A DNA stretch of 64,000 bases, taken from NCBI GenBank assembly GCA_945643635.1, contig CALZFC010000312.1, positions 113,501-177,500 of the forward strand, in the 5' to 3' direction. This document shows, one piece after another, positions 54,150 through 64,000 of the stretch (position 1 is its first letter; the number at the start of each line of letters is the position of its first letter). The DNA comes from Allodiplogaster sudhausi (lineage: Eukaryota; Nematoda; Chromadorea; Rhabditida; Diplogasteridae). Under the pieces are notes generated by a model. It was given only the letters and a program-made list of their open reading frames with translations, did no database searches and was not told where the DNA came from. Both the position numbers and the translations under genes were made by a program.

Positions 54150-56840
54150 CTACTCAGTGCGAATGTCGAAGGAAATGTCCGCGGGAATGACGTCGACGCT
54201 GCGCCACGTGCCATCGCAGAAGACTATGACGGTCTGCTCGCCCTCGCGAAGCACCGCCCCCTCGGAGTGGGCGGAGCTTGCAGCCGATTGGGCGGAGCTT
54301 GAGGGTGACAGGACGGAGCTCTTCGCCTTGCCGCCTTTCTTCACAGGACGGCGCGTGCCGGATTCATTGGATGAGGTGGAAGTCTGGAAAGGTGAGAGAA
54401 AGAGAGAGGAATGGGAGAGAGCATGGAAAGGTGAGAGAAGGAGAGTGGAATGAGAGAGAGAGAGAGCATGGAATGGGAGAGGAGAGAGCAGGGATCCTGG
54501 ATTTCTCACCATGGAAGGCTTCTTACTCCTCGCCTTCGACTTGGACTTCGATGAGTTTCCATTATTCACCTTCTTGACGACGATGTTCGTTGGAGCCGAT
54601 GGCTCAAACGGGCCAGTTTTGCAAGAAGTAGAAGGTAAGGGAGAAAGAAAAAGATAAGGAAAATATGGATAGAGACAAAATGTAGTGATCTGGACCGTGG
54701 TTAAGCGACCTTAATTTTCTTGCCGAAGAGCTTCTTCTTCGAGGCGCGTCTCTTGCGGCAGAAGCAGAAGAAGAGAACGAGGAGGGCGGCCACCACAAGC
54801 AGAAGCACGACGATCACAACGATAGTCACCGCGCCGCTGCCTTCTTCCTCAAAATATTCAATATCCATGCCCGTTATGTTTAATTAGATTTTTGCATTAC
54901 AATTTTGATAAATTTTGTTTTTTTTTTCCATTATAAAACGATCATCGATATCTGGGGAATGATTCAAATGAAATAAAGATAATAACAATAAAAATGAGAG
55001 AGGACTTCGGCAGTAGTAGTGTCCACTTGGTCCCCGTCCTCGATTCCCTCCTCAGGCGGCTTCCTTTCATCCTCGCGAGGCTTCGTTTTCTGCGTGCTCG
55101 AGGCTGTGCTGGATGCAACAGTGGGCTCTGACAACATGTTTGACTTATTACGAGGTTAAAAATTTTTCTAAATTATTTAATTATATTATTGCTTCTGGCT
55201 CTTGCTAATTTAGATAAATTTTTTTGCTAAAGTAGTTAGCACGCCGACTTAGGATACGGTAAATCTTTATTTCTTTTTTGTGTGAGATTTTGTTTTCGGT
55301 GTAATTCTATTTTAGAGTTGGTTAGATTTTCAAGAGACATATCGTGGGGAGAGATCAGAGAAACAAGAAGGCACCATAGAACGTGGACATCGTGAGTTGC
55401 TTTCTCTCTTTTGTGACGAGAGAAGACATGGAAGCCGACCAGGCAGAGAAGGAGTGGCGAAGGGGAATGAGTAGAAAATATAGAATTGCAAGAAAATGAT
55501 AGACGCTCTCACGAACAATACCATTGAATACGCAGAAAAGTGCTGTAAAGGGCACTCAAAGTAGTCGTGAAATTGTTTTATTATTACGACAAATGAGGTC
55601 CCGCTTTATGGAAATTACTATCTACTCAAATATTTGAAATTTTTTAGATACTGAAGAAATTAGTACCAGATGCGTCCTCAAAGCCATGAAACTAATGCGA
55701 ATGGGTTGCAAAAAAGAGGCACTTTTCGAATCCTGTCAAAGTAAAATCCAATTTTCAACAATGATAGAAAGCGAGCAATGAATATTGCCGATGAGGCGTG
55801 ATGTTTTGAGAAATAGCAGAATTTTCTTCTACTTCTCCTTGCAAGGTTCTTCAGTCTAACAGGAAATTTTATTCGAAAAGAATAGTTTCTAGGAAGTTGT
55901 ACTTGAAATATTCTATTTTTCTATCTGCTCCTTGATCAATGCCATCTCTTCAATGAGCAATCCCAACTTCTCCATACTTTATTGGTGTACACTTAGGAAT
56001 TGGCGGATGCATGTCCAACCGAGACATGCAGTAATATGGAAAGGGAGGAGAGGGTGAATGGGGCATTGAGAAGGGAGAGACGAGGGTGGGAAAAGAAGAG
56101 ACTGTGGGGTCAGAGGAGAGTGCGGCAAAGAAGAGACGAAAGACTATGTGGTCAGAGGAGAGTGCGGCAAAGAAGAGACGAAAGACTATGTGGTCAGAGG
56201 AGAGTGCGGCAAAGAAGAGACGAAAGACTGTGTGGTCAGAGGAGAGTGCGGCAAAGAAGAGACGAAAGACTATGTGGTCAGAGGAGAGTGCGGCAAAGAA
56301 GAGACGAAAGACTGTGTGGTCAGAGGAGAGTGCGGCAATGAAGAGACGAAAGACTATGTGGTCAGAGGAGAGTGCGGCAAAGAAGAGACGAAAGACTGTG
56401 TGGTCAGAGGAGAGTGCGGCAGCCACGCTTCTTCTTCCTCACCTTCGGCAATTTGGTCGGCTGTACGCCTGCTGAAGTATTTTAATTTTAGAATTTTTTA
56501 ATATTTTTTGCGGCGGAGGCGCGACCGGCGACTTCTACTGCTTCAGAGAGGCGCGCGGTCTGTTCAGAGAAGAAATGTAATCTTGAAGAAAAAGAATAAT
56601 ATGTTAAAAAACTTTAAATGGAAAGGATAATCTTCATCGCCGACTTCTCTTCGTTCGATGGCGCTGCCTTCAATGCCGGAGGGGGCCTTGCCTAATTTTC
56701 AACAAAAGATTTTGTTTACTCGCAGACATTCTATGCAACGAAACAAGAAATGAGCGACGAGTGACTTCGTCCATTGGCTCTGAAATCCGAGAAGAGATTA
56801 CATTTATTTTGCATACATTGTATTTACTCGCCTTCCCCAT
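54150..56840 (-). CDS. Single-pass membrane protein with acidic ectodomain and basic tail
   Basis: Four well-supported exons: 55127-55006 (acidic: PREDERKPPEEGIEDGDQVD), about 54855-54710 (EEEGSGAVTIVVIVVLLLVV plus AALLVLFFCFCRKRR, a membrane span with basic stop-transfer), about 54595-54510 (PSAPTNIVVKKVNN, Lys/Ser-rich) and 54383-54150 (AVLREGEQTVIVFCDGTWRS .. IPADISFDIRTE, stop). Upstream, short exons at about 56840 (MGKA), 56695 (SKAPSGIEGSAIERRE) and 56560 (TARLSEAVEVA) join in phase, giving no signal peptide, but these are less certain. Orientation N-out is inferred from the positive-inside rule. The acidic EEEGSG next to the membrane could carry glycosaminoglycan. No named family recognised. 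The 42-bp repeat at 56104 falls in an intron. Confidence 0.5.
56104..56420. repeat. 42-bp tandem repeat, about 7.5 copies
   Basis: The unit GTGGTCAGAGGAGAGTGCGG + CAAAGAAGAGACGAAAGACTAT alternates ACTATG and ACTGTG between copies, a higher-order 84-bp pattern. 42 is divisible by 3, so a 14-residue repeat (AALSSDHIVFRLFF on minus) results; it is probably intronic. Confidence 0.9.
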
Positions 56841-57066
56841 GATCGATCGATTGCGAGATAGAAATGGCAGAACTGAGAAGATTGCAAACCGAGCTCGGCT
56901 TAGGCGCTCCTCTAGAGCCGCCTTCCTCGAGATCGCCGATGACGTAATAGCAATGGCTTTTCGGGCCCTGCAAAGTGCTCATTGCTTTTAAAATGAATTC
57001 TAAAAAAATTAATATACAATAACCGCTCAGAACCGATGAGCTCTCCACTACCAGGAATAGCTTTCT
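56841..57066. other. Short spacer between two minus-strand genes
   Basis: GC-rich in its first half with several open minus frames (for example VIGDLEEGGSRGAPKPSS); could be 5' UTR or another exon of the membrane-protein gene. Not resolved. Confidence 0.3.
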
Positions 57067-57859
57067 TTATTCGTCAACGATGCTGGTCTGAATCTCATTC
57101 TGAATCAGCTCTTGATTCCTCTCCGAAAAGTGGCCCCTCGTGTCCTGAAAGCTGGGAAAGTTCAATTTATTTATCATTGACATTTCCGTAATTGAATAGA
57201 AGAGAGCGCAGCCGGTGACTTCTTTGTTGCCGTCCCTTCCACGTCGACCTCGTGAACGCTCTTCTGTGGCCGCGCTCAACTCTTTCTTTTCAGTATTTTC
57301 TAGTGGAAAATGATGAGTAAACACTCCTACCCAACTCTCTCCCCTTCCCCACTCCATCGACGTTGCCGAGAGAGTCATCGAAGCCGTCTTCGTAAACCTC
57401 GACAGGAAACGCGATTATCCTCCTTACGAAAAGAATCCAATATTTTACTTTCCGATTTTACTTACAACTTGCTAAGAAGCTTGCTTTGCTTTCATTTATT
57501 TTACCAATCAACTCAAAAAATGTTATTTCGCAGAACAAGGCATTCCTAGAATGTACTGTGCTCTCATAGAAAAAAGTAGGAAACGATGTCGAAAATTTTG
57601 TAAAAAGAAAATCAAGTCATCAAGAAACAAATACGACGAAGTAAATCAGTAAGCGTGCATAAATATCAGAAGAGTGAAGAAAAAACTCTGCAGGAACGAA
57701 CGAATTAGCAGGCCAGAACGTGAGCAGTTTTTTTCTTTCTCCGTTCACCCATGAATCGGACAAGTTCCATATTGAGATCGAAGAGACTTGCAGTAGTAGA
57801 AAACAACAGTACACGAAAGTAAAAGCAATATAAACAGTTGAAGTCTTCATGCATCGCAT
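57067..57859 (-). CDS. Small secreted protein of unknown function
   Basis: The ATG at 57859 or 57850 opens (MRC)MKTSTVYIAFTFVYCCFL, a good signal peptide. A middle exon (about 57410-57345) encodes IIAFPVEVYEDGFDDSLGNV. Its donor TTGG|GTAGGA joins in phase to the last exon (from about 57300): NTEKKELSAATEERSRGRRG .. EVTGCALFYSITE .. ELIQNEIQTSIVDE, stop 57067-57069. RGRRGR is a possible furin-type cleavage region. The junction between the first and middle exon was not resolved in phase. No family recognised. Confidence 0.45.
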
Positions 57860-58163
57860 ATGGCTAGCCGTACTAGGCGATTACACCATTTGGTTTCGTA
57901 CTCCTGAGCACTCTAAGATGCCAGGGAGTCTGCATTCTTATGGTTAAAAACCTATCTCGAGATCGTCAAAGATGAACCCTTCGGGTACAATAGCAAAAGA
58001 AAACAAAAGAGTGAACAATTCAACAAGGAGCAAACCTCCAAAAACGAACACCATTAGGCAAATTGGAATGGAGAAAAGACAGTTAGAAGAGCGGATGCAG
58101 AGCCAAGAAATCGACTCTACTCTTTCAGTTCTCCTCAATTTCTACCACTTCGTCTTCGATCTA

Positions 58164-58205
<42 letters not shown>

Positions 58206-58305
58206 TCTATCGCTCTCTCTCTCTCGCTCTCTTACTCTTTCTCTCTCTTTCCATGATCATGTAAGGCATGCTGCACACGTGTTGTCCGAGAATCATTCGC
58301 TCCCG
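57860..58305. other. Spacer with CT microsatellite
   Basis: (CT)n at about 58164-58255; nothing else recognised. Confidence 0.5.
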
Positions 58306-60308
58306 TCACCGTACGTTCGACACGAGTCGCGTCGCAGCGGCCGCTCGCTCTCCGCCAGTCGGATTGCCGTTTCCGCCGGCGCCGGCCAACGAAGTGAGCT
58401 TGGAGCTGGCACCGCGGAGCGCAGAGAAAACGCGTGGCCGGTGCTGGTCGCCCGAGCGGCGCCGCTCCTTCACAAACTCCAAATTAGCCAGAATTCGATA
58501 CGAATAATGAAAAATAGTAATGCGAATGAAGGTATGAATGGAACTAGGAGAAAAGAGAGAGAGAGGGAGACAGAGAGAGAGACAGAGGGAGAGAGAGAGG
58601 GGAGAGGGAGAGAGGGAGGGGAGGGGGAGAGAGGGAGAGAGGGAGGGGAGGGGGAGAGAGGGAGAGAGGGGGGAGGGGGAGAGAGGGAGAGAGAAAGAGA
58701 GAAGGAGAGAGAGAGAGAGCAACGTACCTTGCTAACCCGCCTGGACGCGGCGCCATCGATGGCAGCCCCCTCCGCCGCTCCATTGCTGCCCGTCATTCCA
58801 TTCGCCCGTCTTGCATCCGCCGAGTGAGCTGTATTTATAAGCTTCGTTATCAACATTTTTTCTTTAAATTCAACTTCACTAGTTTAAGAGCAAGTGAGGT
58901 AAAAGAAAGAGAGAGGAGAGAGTGAGAGATGGAAGAGAGATCGAGAAACGAGGAGAGAGTGAGAGAGTGAGAGAGGGAAGAGAGATCGAGAAACGAGGAG
59001 AGAGTGAGAGAGGGAAGAGAGATCGAGAAACGAGGAGAGAGTGAGAGATGGAAGAGAGATCGAGAAACGAGGAGAGAGTGAAGAGAGATCGAGAAACGAG
59101 GAGAGAGTGAGAGATGGAAGAGAGATCGAGAAACGAGGAGAGAGTGAGAGAGGGAAGAGAGATCGAGAAACGAGGAGAGAGTGAGAGATGGAAGAGAGAT
59201 CGAGAAACGAGGAGAGAGTGAGAGATGGAAGAGAGATCGAGAAACGAGGAGAGAGTGAGAGAGGGAAGAGAGATCGAGAAACGAGGAGAGAGTGAGAGAT
59301 GGAAGAGAGATCGAGAAACGAGGAGAGAGTGAGAGATGGAAGAGAGATCGAGAAACGAGGAGAGAGTGAGAGAGGGAAGAGAGATCGAGAAACGAGGAGA
59401 GAGTGAGAGATGGAAGAGAGATCGAGAAACGAGGAGAGAGTGAGAGATTGAAGAGAGATCGAGAAACGAGGAGAGAGTGAGAGAGGGAAGAGAGATCAAG
59501 AAACGAGGAGAGAGTGAGAGAGTGAAGAGAGATCGAGAAACGAGGAGAGAGTGAAAGAGGGAAGAGAGATCGAGAAACGAGGAGAGAGTGAGAGAGGGAA
59601 GAGAGATCGAGAAACGAGGAGAGAGTGAGAGAGGGAAGAGAGATCGAGAAACGAGGAGAGAGTGAGAGAGTGAAGAGAGATCGAGAAACGAGGAGAGAGT
59701 GAGAGAGGGAAGAGAGATCAAGAAACAAGGAGAGAGTGAGAGAGGGAAGAGAGATCAAGAAACGAGGAGAGAGTGAGAGAGTGAAGAGAGATCGAGAAAC
59801 GAGGAGAGAGTGAGAGAGGGAAGAGAGATCAAGAAACGAGGAGAGAGTGAGAGAGTGAAGAGAGATCGAGAAACGAGGAGAGAGTGAAAGAGGGAAGAGA
59901 GATCGAGAACGAGGAGAGAGTGAGAGAGGGAAGAGAGATGGAGTGCTCGACCACCTCGACTCCTCATCATCTCGATGGCGTTAGAGTAGTAAGTGTGCTG
60001 TTGCAGATGTGGCTGATAATGGTGGCCGTTCCGCTCGACTCCGTTTGGGCGGTGGTCGGAAAGACAGAAGCAAATTAAACGAAAATATAGCTAACAGTTT
60101 CATTGAAAAATCCAATATTGCTCAATGAGTCTGAGCGAAAAATAAAGTAGTTAGAGCGAAACAAGAGTGTTATCAACTTTCTATAATTGAGAGGCGAAAT
60201 AAAAGTGAAATAATATTATAAAGTTTTAAAAACGAAAGAGTAACCATATTTCTGCTGCTGCCTCGCCGCACTGCGCGCCGTGTCATAGTCAGTGTCACTG
60301 CATTCTGC
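58306..60308 (-). CDS. Candidate additional 3' exons (possible long C-terminus of MAPK15)
   Basis: Four segments, 60308-60245, 60090-59955, 58828-58728 and 58476-58306, have acceptors and donors whose phases chain without a stop, and they can be reached from MAPK15 exon 61208-61089 through an internal donor CT|GTTTGC. Products include NGVERNGHHYQPHLQQHTYY, SADARRANGMTGSNGAAEGA and HRPRVFSALRGASSKLTSLA. The last resembles the conserved [20 protein letters not shown] near the end of human MAPK15. The 60090 segment starts with an unusually hydrophobic run, which weakens the model. Alternatively it is a separate gene. Confidence 0.35.
58905..59935. repeat. 37-bp minisatellite, about 28 copies
   Basis: Unit GAGAGAGTGAGAGAGGGAAG + AGAGATCGAGAAACGAG with variants (AGATGG, AGTGAA, ATCAAG). 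The purine-rich plus strand has no stops in most minus frames, giving long Ser/Leu/Phe frames that are not genes. One truncated unit near 59075 breaks the register. Confidence 0.95.
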
Positions 60309-61088
60309 CTAAAGACCAAATTGGAATTCATAATGAAAGTAAGCAAATCCTCCCTACCGAATAAGATGGTACAAAATTTCACTCTGTAAAGTTAGTAATA
60401 TAAAGAAAGTATCACTTTTTTCATCGGAAATATAAATTCTCATACGCTCGTTTCGTGCACAAGGAGAGATTGGAGTGAGAAAGAGAAGAGATTTCAATCA
60501 AGGAAATCTTGAGAGAGAAAATTCAAACGGAAGCACATGCGTTAGAGAGAAAGAGAGATTGGTAAATAATCATGCAATAGAAAATATTCATTGCAAGAAA
60601 GTCATAATCATTTTCAATTCAATGAAATAATGAATGTGACCACTGTATACATATAACTGCAAATTTGTCCAAGATTGAGGGTAAAATATAAGAATTGAAC
60701 TTTATTTGGGAAATGTTCAAGACGAATCTAACTGTAAGCTTTGTAAGCATAAAGAGACGACACTGCCCACACTCTCTTATAAACAGAAGCAGGATAAGTA
60801 AATGTTGTAATTAATCTTAAGGGAAAAAGAGAATAGAAGGGACAGCACGACTGCATAAAGGAAGTGAGTGGGTCTGGGAGAATGCGATATGAGAGAGAGA
60901 GATAGAGAGACAGGGAGAGAGAGAGAAAGAGAGAGAGAGAGGGAGAGAGAGTGGGAGAGAGAAAGCGAGAGGGAGAGAGGTGGAGAGAGAGAGAGGGTGG
61001 GAGACAGAGAAAGAGATAGAGAGGGGTGCAGAGAGTGGGAGAGAGAGAGGGAGACAGATAGAGGGAGAGAGAGAGAGAGAGAGAGAGA
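60309..61088. other. AT-rich segment and GA microsatellite
   Basis: No gene recognised. (GA)n at about 60893-61088, directly downstream of the MAPK15 stop codon. Confidence 0.5.
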
Positions 61089-63922
61089 TCATGGATCGGA
61101 AGCGTAACATGCAAACAGATGTTGGTGCTCGATGAGAGTGCTCGCTCTCTTTTCAGCTTTGATAGCTTTTCTGGCCGAGAGCGGTTCGCTGATCCATTCA
61201 GTATTCACCTGCTTCAGGGGTGGCCGGCCCCGGCCCCGGGGCCGGGGCCGACCCTGGGGGCCGGGGTCGGGCCGGGGCCGACCTCGGGGCCGGGGCCGGG
61301 GGGACCTCGGGGGCCGGGGCCGACCCCGGGGGCCGTGGATAATTGAATGAAGTTCACCCCCAGTTGAACAACATGAGCCAATTTATTATGAAAAGTGCCC
61401 CGATTTATTTCGTATACGTTTCAGATGTACGAATTTTCTAAATTTTGGATGAATTTTTCCTCCGACGAAAAATTTTTTAGAAAAATTTTAAGATTTGGGG
61501 CCGACCCCGGGGGCCGGGGCCGACCTCGGGGGCCGGGGCCGGATATTTTCGGCCCCCGGCCACCCCTGACCTGCTTATATCTGCTGCGTACTCAGTTGCA
61601 TAGATGCTGTCTCTTTACAGTGTGCAAGTCCACTTGCTGGTTACCGTACTCCTTGCCATAACCGTTCTCACAATTCACGGCCCGTGCACACATCATGCTT
61701 CTGACGCACGCACACACCTGCGCGATGGGCGCCGTCCGCTCTTTGCTGACCGTGGCGGGCGGCGGAGGGGGCGGAGGAGGAGCTGCGCGTGTCTCGGCCG
61801 ACGACGAAGGACGCGCCTGAGACGGAGGTGCGGCCGCTGCCCCCGAAGCGGAAGGCGCCGCCGCCACTGACGCCGATGCGCGGCGACGCGACGCGTCCGC
61901 CCCACGCGTCGCGGCTGCAGAAGGCGCACGCGCCTCGGGAGTCGTCGCGAGCTGCAAGGGAGAGAGGGACGAGGTAGACGGACAACCAGATGACCACAGA
62001 GCAAGTCTCTCGAAACACTCTCATTCTATGACCTTCTCCGCTGCGAAGGAACCGCATTTAAAGTTGACAGGACATGTTAGTGAGCGAAGCATACAAATGA
62101 GAGAACAAGAGACAATAAAAGAAGCTGCAAAATAAACTTGTATTTTGTCGTCAATAAGCAGCATTCATGTAGGCATAATCGTGTTCCATTTCTTCTCCAG
62201 CAATCTCTCTAATACACCTCTTGAATAATCGATTTGAGGGAAAGAATAGAATAATCTTCCTACCGTAATCCGTTCATGCTGCAATCGCCGGACATTCGCG
62301 CGCTTCTGGGTGATCATCTCGTATAGTTGATTACTGAAAACAAACAGCCCCTTTTCCTTATCTCTCTCTCCTCTCTCTACCTTCCTTATCTCTCTCTCTC
62401 CTCTCTCTACCTTCCTTATCTCTCCTCTTTCTCTCGCTCTCTTCCCTATCTCTCTCTCCTCCCTCTACTTTCCTTATCTCTCTCTCTCTCTCCTCTCTCT
62501 ACCTTCCTAATCTCTCTCTCTCCCCTCTCTCTACCTTCCTTATCTCTACTCTATCTACCTTCCTTATCTCTCTCTCCTCTCTCTACCTTCCAAATCTCTC
62601 TCTCTACTCTCTCTACCTTACCTATCTCTCCTCTTTCTCTCGCTCTCTTCCCTATCTCTCTCCTCCCTCTACTTTCCTTATCTCTCTCTCTCTCTCCTCT
62701 CTCTACCTTCCTAATCTCTCTCTCTCCCCTCTCTCTACCTTCCTTATCTCTCTCTCCTCTCTCTACCTTCCAAATCTCTCTCTCTACTCTCTCTACCTTA
62801 CCTATCTCTCCTCTTTCTCTCGCTCTCTTCCCTATCTCTCTCCTCCCTCTACTTTCCTTATCTCTCTCTCTCTCTCCTCTCTCTACCTTCCTAATCTCTC
62901 TCTCTCCCCTCTCTCTACCTTCCTTATCTCTCTCTCCTCTCTCTACCTTCCAAATCTCTCTCTCTACTCTCTCTACCTTCCTATCTCTCCTGTTTCTCTC
63001 GTTCTCTTCCTTATCTCTATCTCTCCTCTTTCTCAGTCTGTTATCTCTCTCCATTCTCTCACTTCCTCACCGATACTCGTCAATGCTGAGCTGTACGTGA
63101 TCAGGCAGTGGCAGTGCCACGTCACGAGGCATGGCTGGCTCGTCGGCAGGAGAGTGGAATTGCAGTACGTAGGGATGCACGAGGCACTGCTCCACCGTCA
63201 GCCGGCGGTGCGGCGCGAATACCAGCAGTCTAATTATAGTTTCTTTTACTTTTTTATTAAAAAAAAAGCAAATCTTATGCTAAATACATTTAAATATACG
63301 TCGCCAACATAAAATGAAAATTCTCAAGGGAACTGAAATGTGAGGATCTGACTGCTGAATGAGATCGATGGCGGCGGGATCAGGCGAGGGCACCATTTGT
63401 TCGAGGGGTCGTCTGAAAGAAAGATCTTACGCCTGTACAAAAAGCGCAGAATATTCAACAGAAAAAAAACAGTACATAATGTTTAAAAAGTTTAAATATA
63501 AACTGGGAAGCGATTCATTGTGTTTATATCTTCCAGTTAATATTTTTATTGCAATTATAAATTCTGTTCAACCTTGGTCTCGCGGGCATCTTCTCGAGCA
63601 CGGACGCAGCGTACATTGAACCGATCGAGTCGATGTCAGTGCGGGAGGGACGGGGAATGCTGTTCATGATGCGCTCGATCTAGAGAGAAAGAGAGAGACA
63701 GAGAGAGAGAGAGAAAGAGAAGGAGAGGAAAGTATGAATAGAGAAGAGAGGGAAAAGAGAGGGGAGACAAAGATAGAGAGAGAGAGTGATAATGCTAGAA
63801 AATGAATTAAGAAGAACTGAAGGTAAGGGAAATACCTGATTGACCGTTGATGTGCCAGGGAAGAGTGCCCGTCCAAGGAGCATTTCCCCAAGGATGCATC
63901 CTAGACTCCACATGTCAACACC
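61089..63922 (-). CDS. mapk-15: MAPK15/ERK7-like atypical MAP kinase, C-terminal part
   Basis: Seven exons in perfect phase: 63922-63836, 63679-63573, 63412-63353, 63229-63071, 62333-62264, 61951-61718 and 61208-61089 (TGA). Kinase subdomain IX is [17 protein letters not shown], followed by [20 protein letters not shown] (human MAPK15: [20 protein letters not shown]) and [29 protein letters not shown] is subdomain XI, and LSIDEYRNQLYEMI closes the kinase fold (human LSVPEYRSRVYQMI). The tail is Ala/Pro-rich with an eight-proline run. MAPK15 is a constitutively active, autophosphorylating kinase acting at cilia and in autophagy; the catalytic N-lobe lies beyond the window edge. A hAT MITE is inserted six bases upstream of the last exon. 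Confidence 0.88.
61215..61568. mobile_element. 354-bp hAT-type MITE, GC-rich, with exact 8-bp target duplication
   Basis: Terminal inverted repeats CAGGGGTGGCCGG and CCGGCCACCCCTG match the CAGGGGTG ends common in hAT elements. ACCTGCTT is duplicated exactly at 61207-61214 and 61569-61576. The outer 100 bp consist of GGGGCCGGGGCCGACC-type repeats, while the middle (61340-61495) is AT-rich. No transposase. It lies at the 3' end of the last MAPK15 intron. Confidence 0.92.
62345..63065. repeat. CT-rich higher-order microsatellite in a MAPK15 intron
   Basis: TATCTCTCTCTC, CTACCTTCC and related blocks recur in a roughly 190-bp higher-order unit (for example TTCCAAATCTCTCTCTCTAC three times). Purine-rich on the MAPK15 sense strand. 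Confidence 0.9.
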
Positions 63923-64000
63923 CTGTGAGGAAGAATGTGAGGGAGAGAGAGAGAGAGAGAGAGAAAGGAGAGTGGGAAAGAGATGAAGGGTGAGCGATAG

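Noticed and set aside
55330..55555. Hydrophobic minus frame (FLQFYIFYSFPFATPSLP)
   Set aside because: AT-rich intronic sequence of the membrane-protein gene; no splice context or homologue.
58850..59970. Ser/Leu/Phe-rich minus frames of 280-302 codons
   Set aside because: Translation of a 37-bp purine-rich minisatellite; no signal, domain or start context.
61215..61568. Pathogenic-style GGGGCC repeat expansion
   Set aside because: The repeat is confined to a MITE with exact inverted ends and 8-bp target duplication.

Overview
The window is nuclear DNA of a metazoan, most likely a nematode. Genes have many short introns and protein-only evidence points to nematode-type families: a PROM-1/FBXO47-like meiotic F-box protein, a very large CBD-1-like eggshell chitin-binding protein, an NPP-16/NUP50-like nucleoporin, MAPK15 and a nematode-style SLC17 transporter. 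Introns and spacers are packed with (CT)n/(GA)n tracts, minisatellites and foldback elements. A diplogastrid (Pristionchus-like) origin is possible, but that is only an inference.

Layout, left to right. 32-577 (+) is the 3' end of a VPS33 (Sec1/Munc18) gene. 1523-6127 (+) is a NUP50-like FG nucleoporin with a C-terminal Ran-binding domain and a 700-bp foldback in one intron. 6128-9770 is intergenic and holds a DNA transposon with an 8-bp target duplication and a decayed RTE-like LINE. 9771-17759 (+) is an SLC17-type MFS transporter whose central intron contains a nearly intact CR1/jockey-like LINE (about 11830-16252). 17760-20930 carries two more members of the GGTACT-ended transposon family. 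20931-23294 (-) is the PROM-1/FBXO47 homologue. It lies head to head with the giant 24197-43699 (+) chitin-binding gene, which has 15 CBM14 units, an acidic region with Ser-Gly sites and an alternating array of recently duplicated exons.

The right third is mostly minus strand. A cluster of three small secreted paralogues lies at 46370-48473, 51274-51798 and 52688-53277. The first has a 62-bp minisatellite grown out of its own start-codon region and a 1.4-kb foldback in its first intron. Next come a single-pass membrane protein (54150-56840), another secreted protein (57067-57859) and the C-terminal part of MAPK15 (61089-63922, continuing past the window). A 354-bp hAT-type MITE sits six bases upstream of the last MAPK15 exon.

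Functional theme: PROM-1 (meiosis) and the CBD-1-like protein (eggshell) share one 0.9-kb intergenic region and are both expected to be germline genes; the others look unrelated. The strongest candidates for something undescribed are the exon array in the eggshell gene, the three-gene secreted family with its start-codon-derived minisatellite, and the GGTACT foldback transposon family. Exon borders were read by eye from phase and homology and may be off by a few bases.
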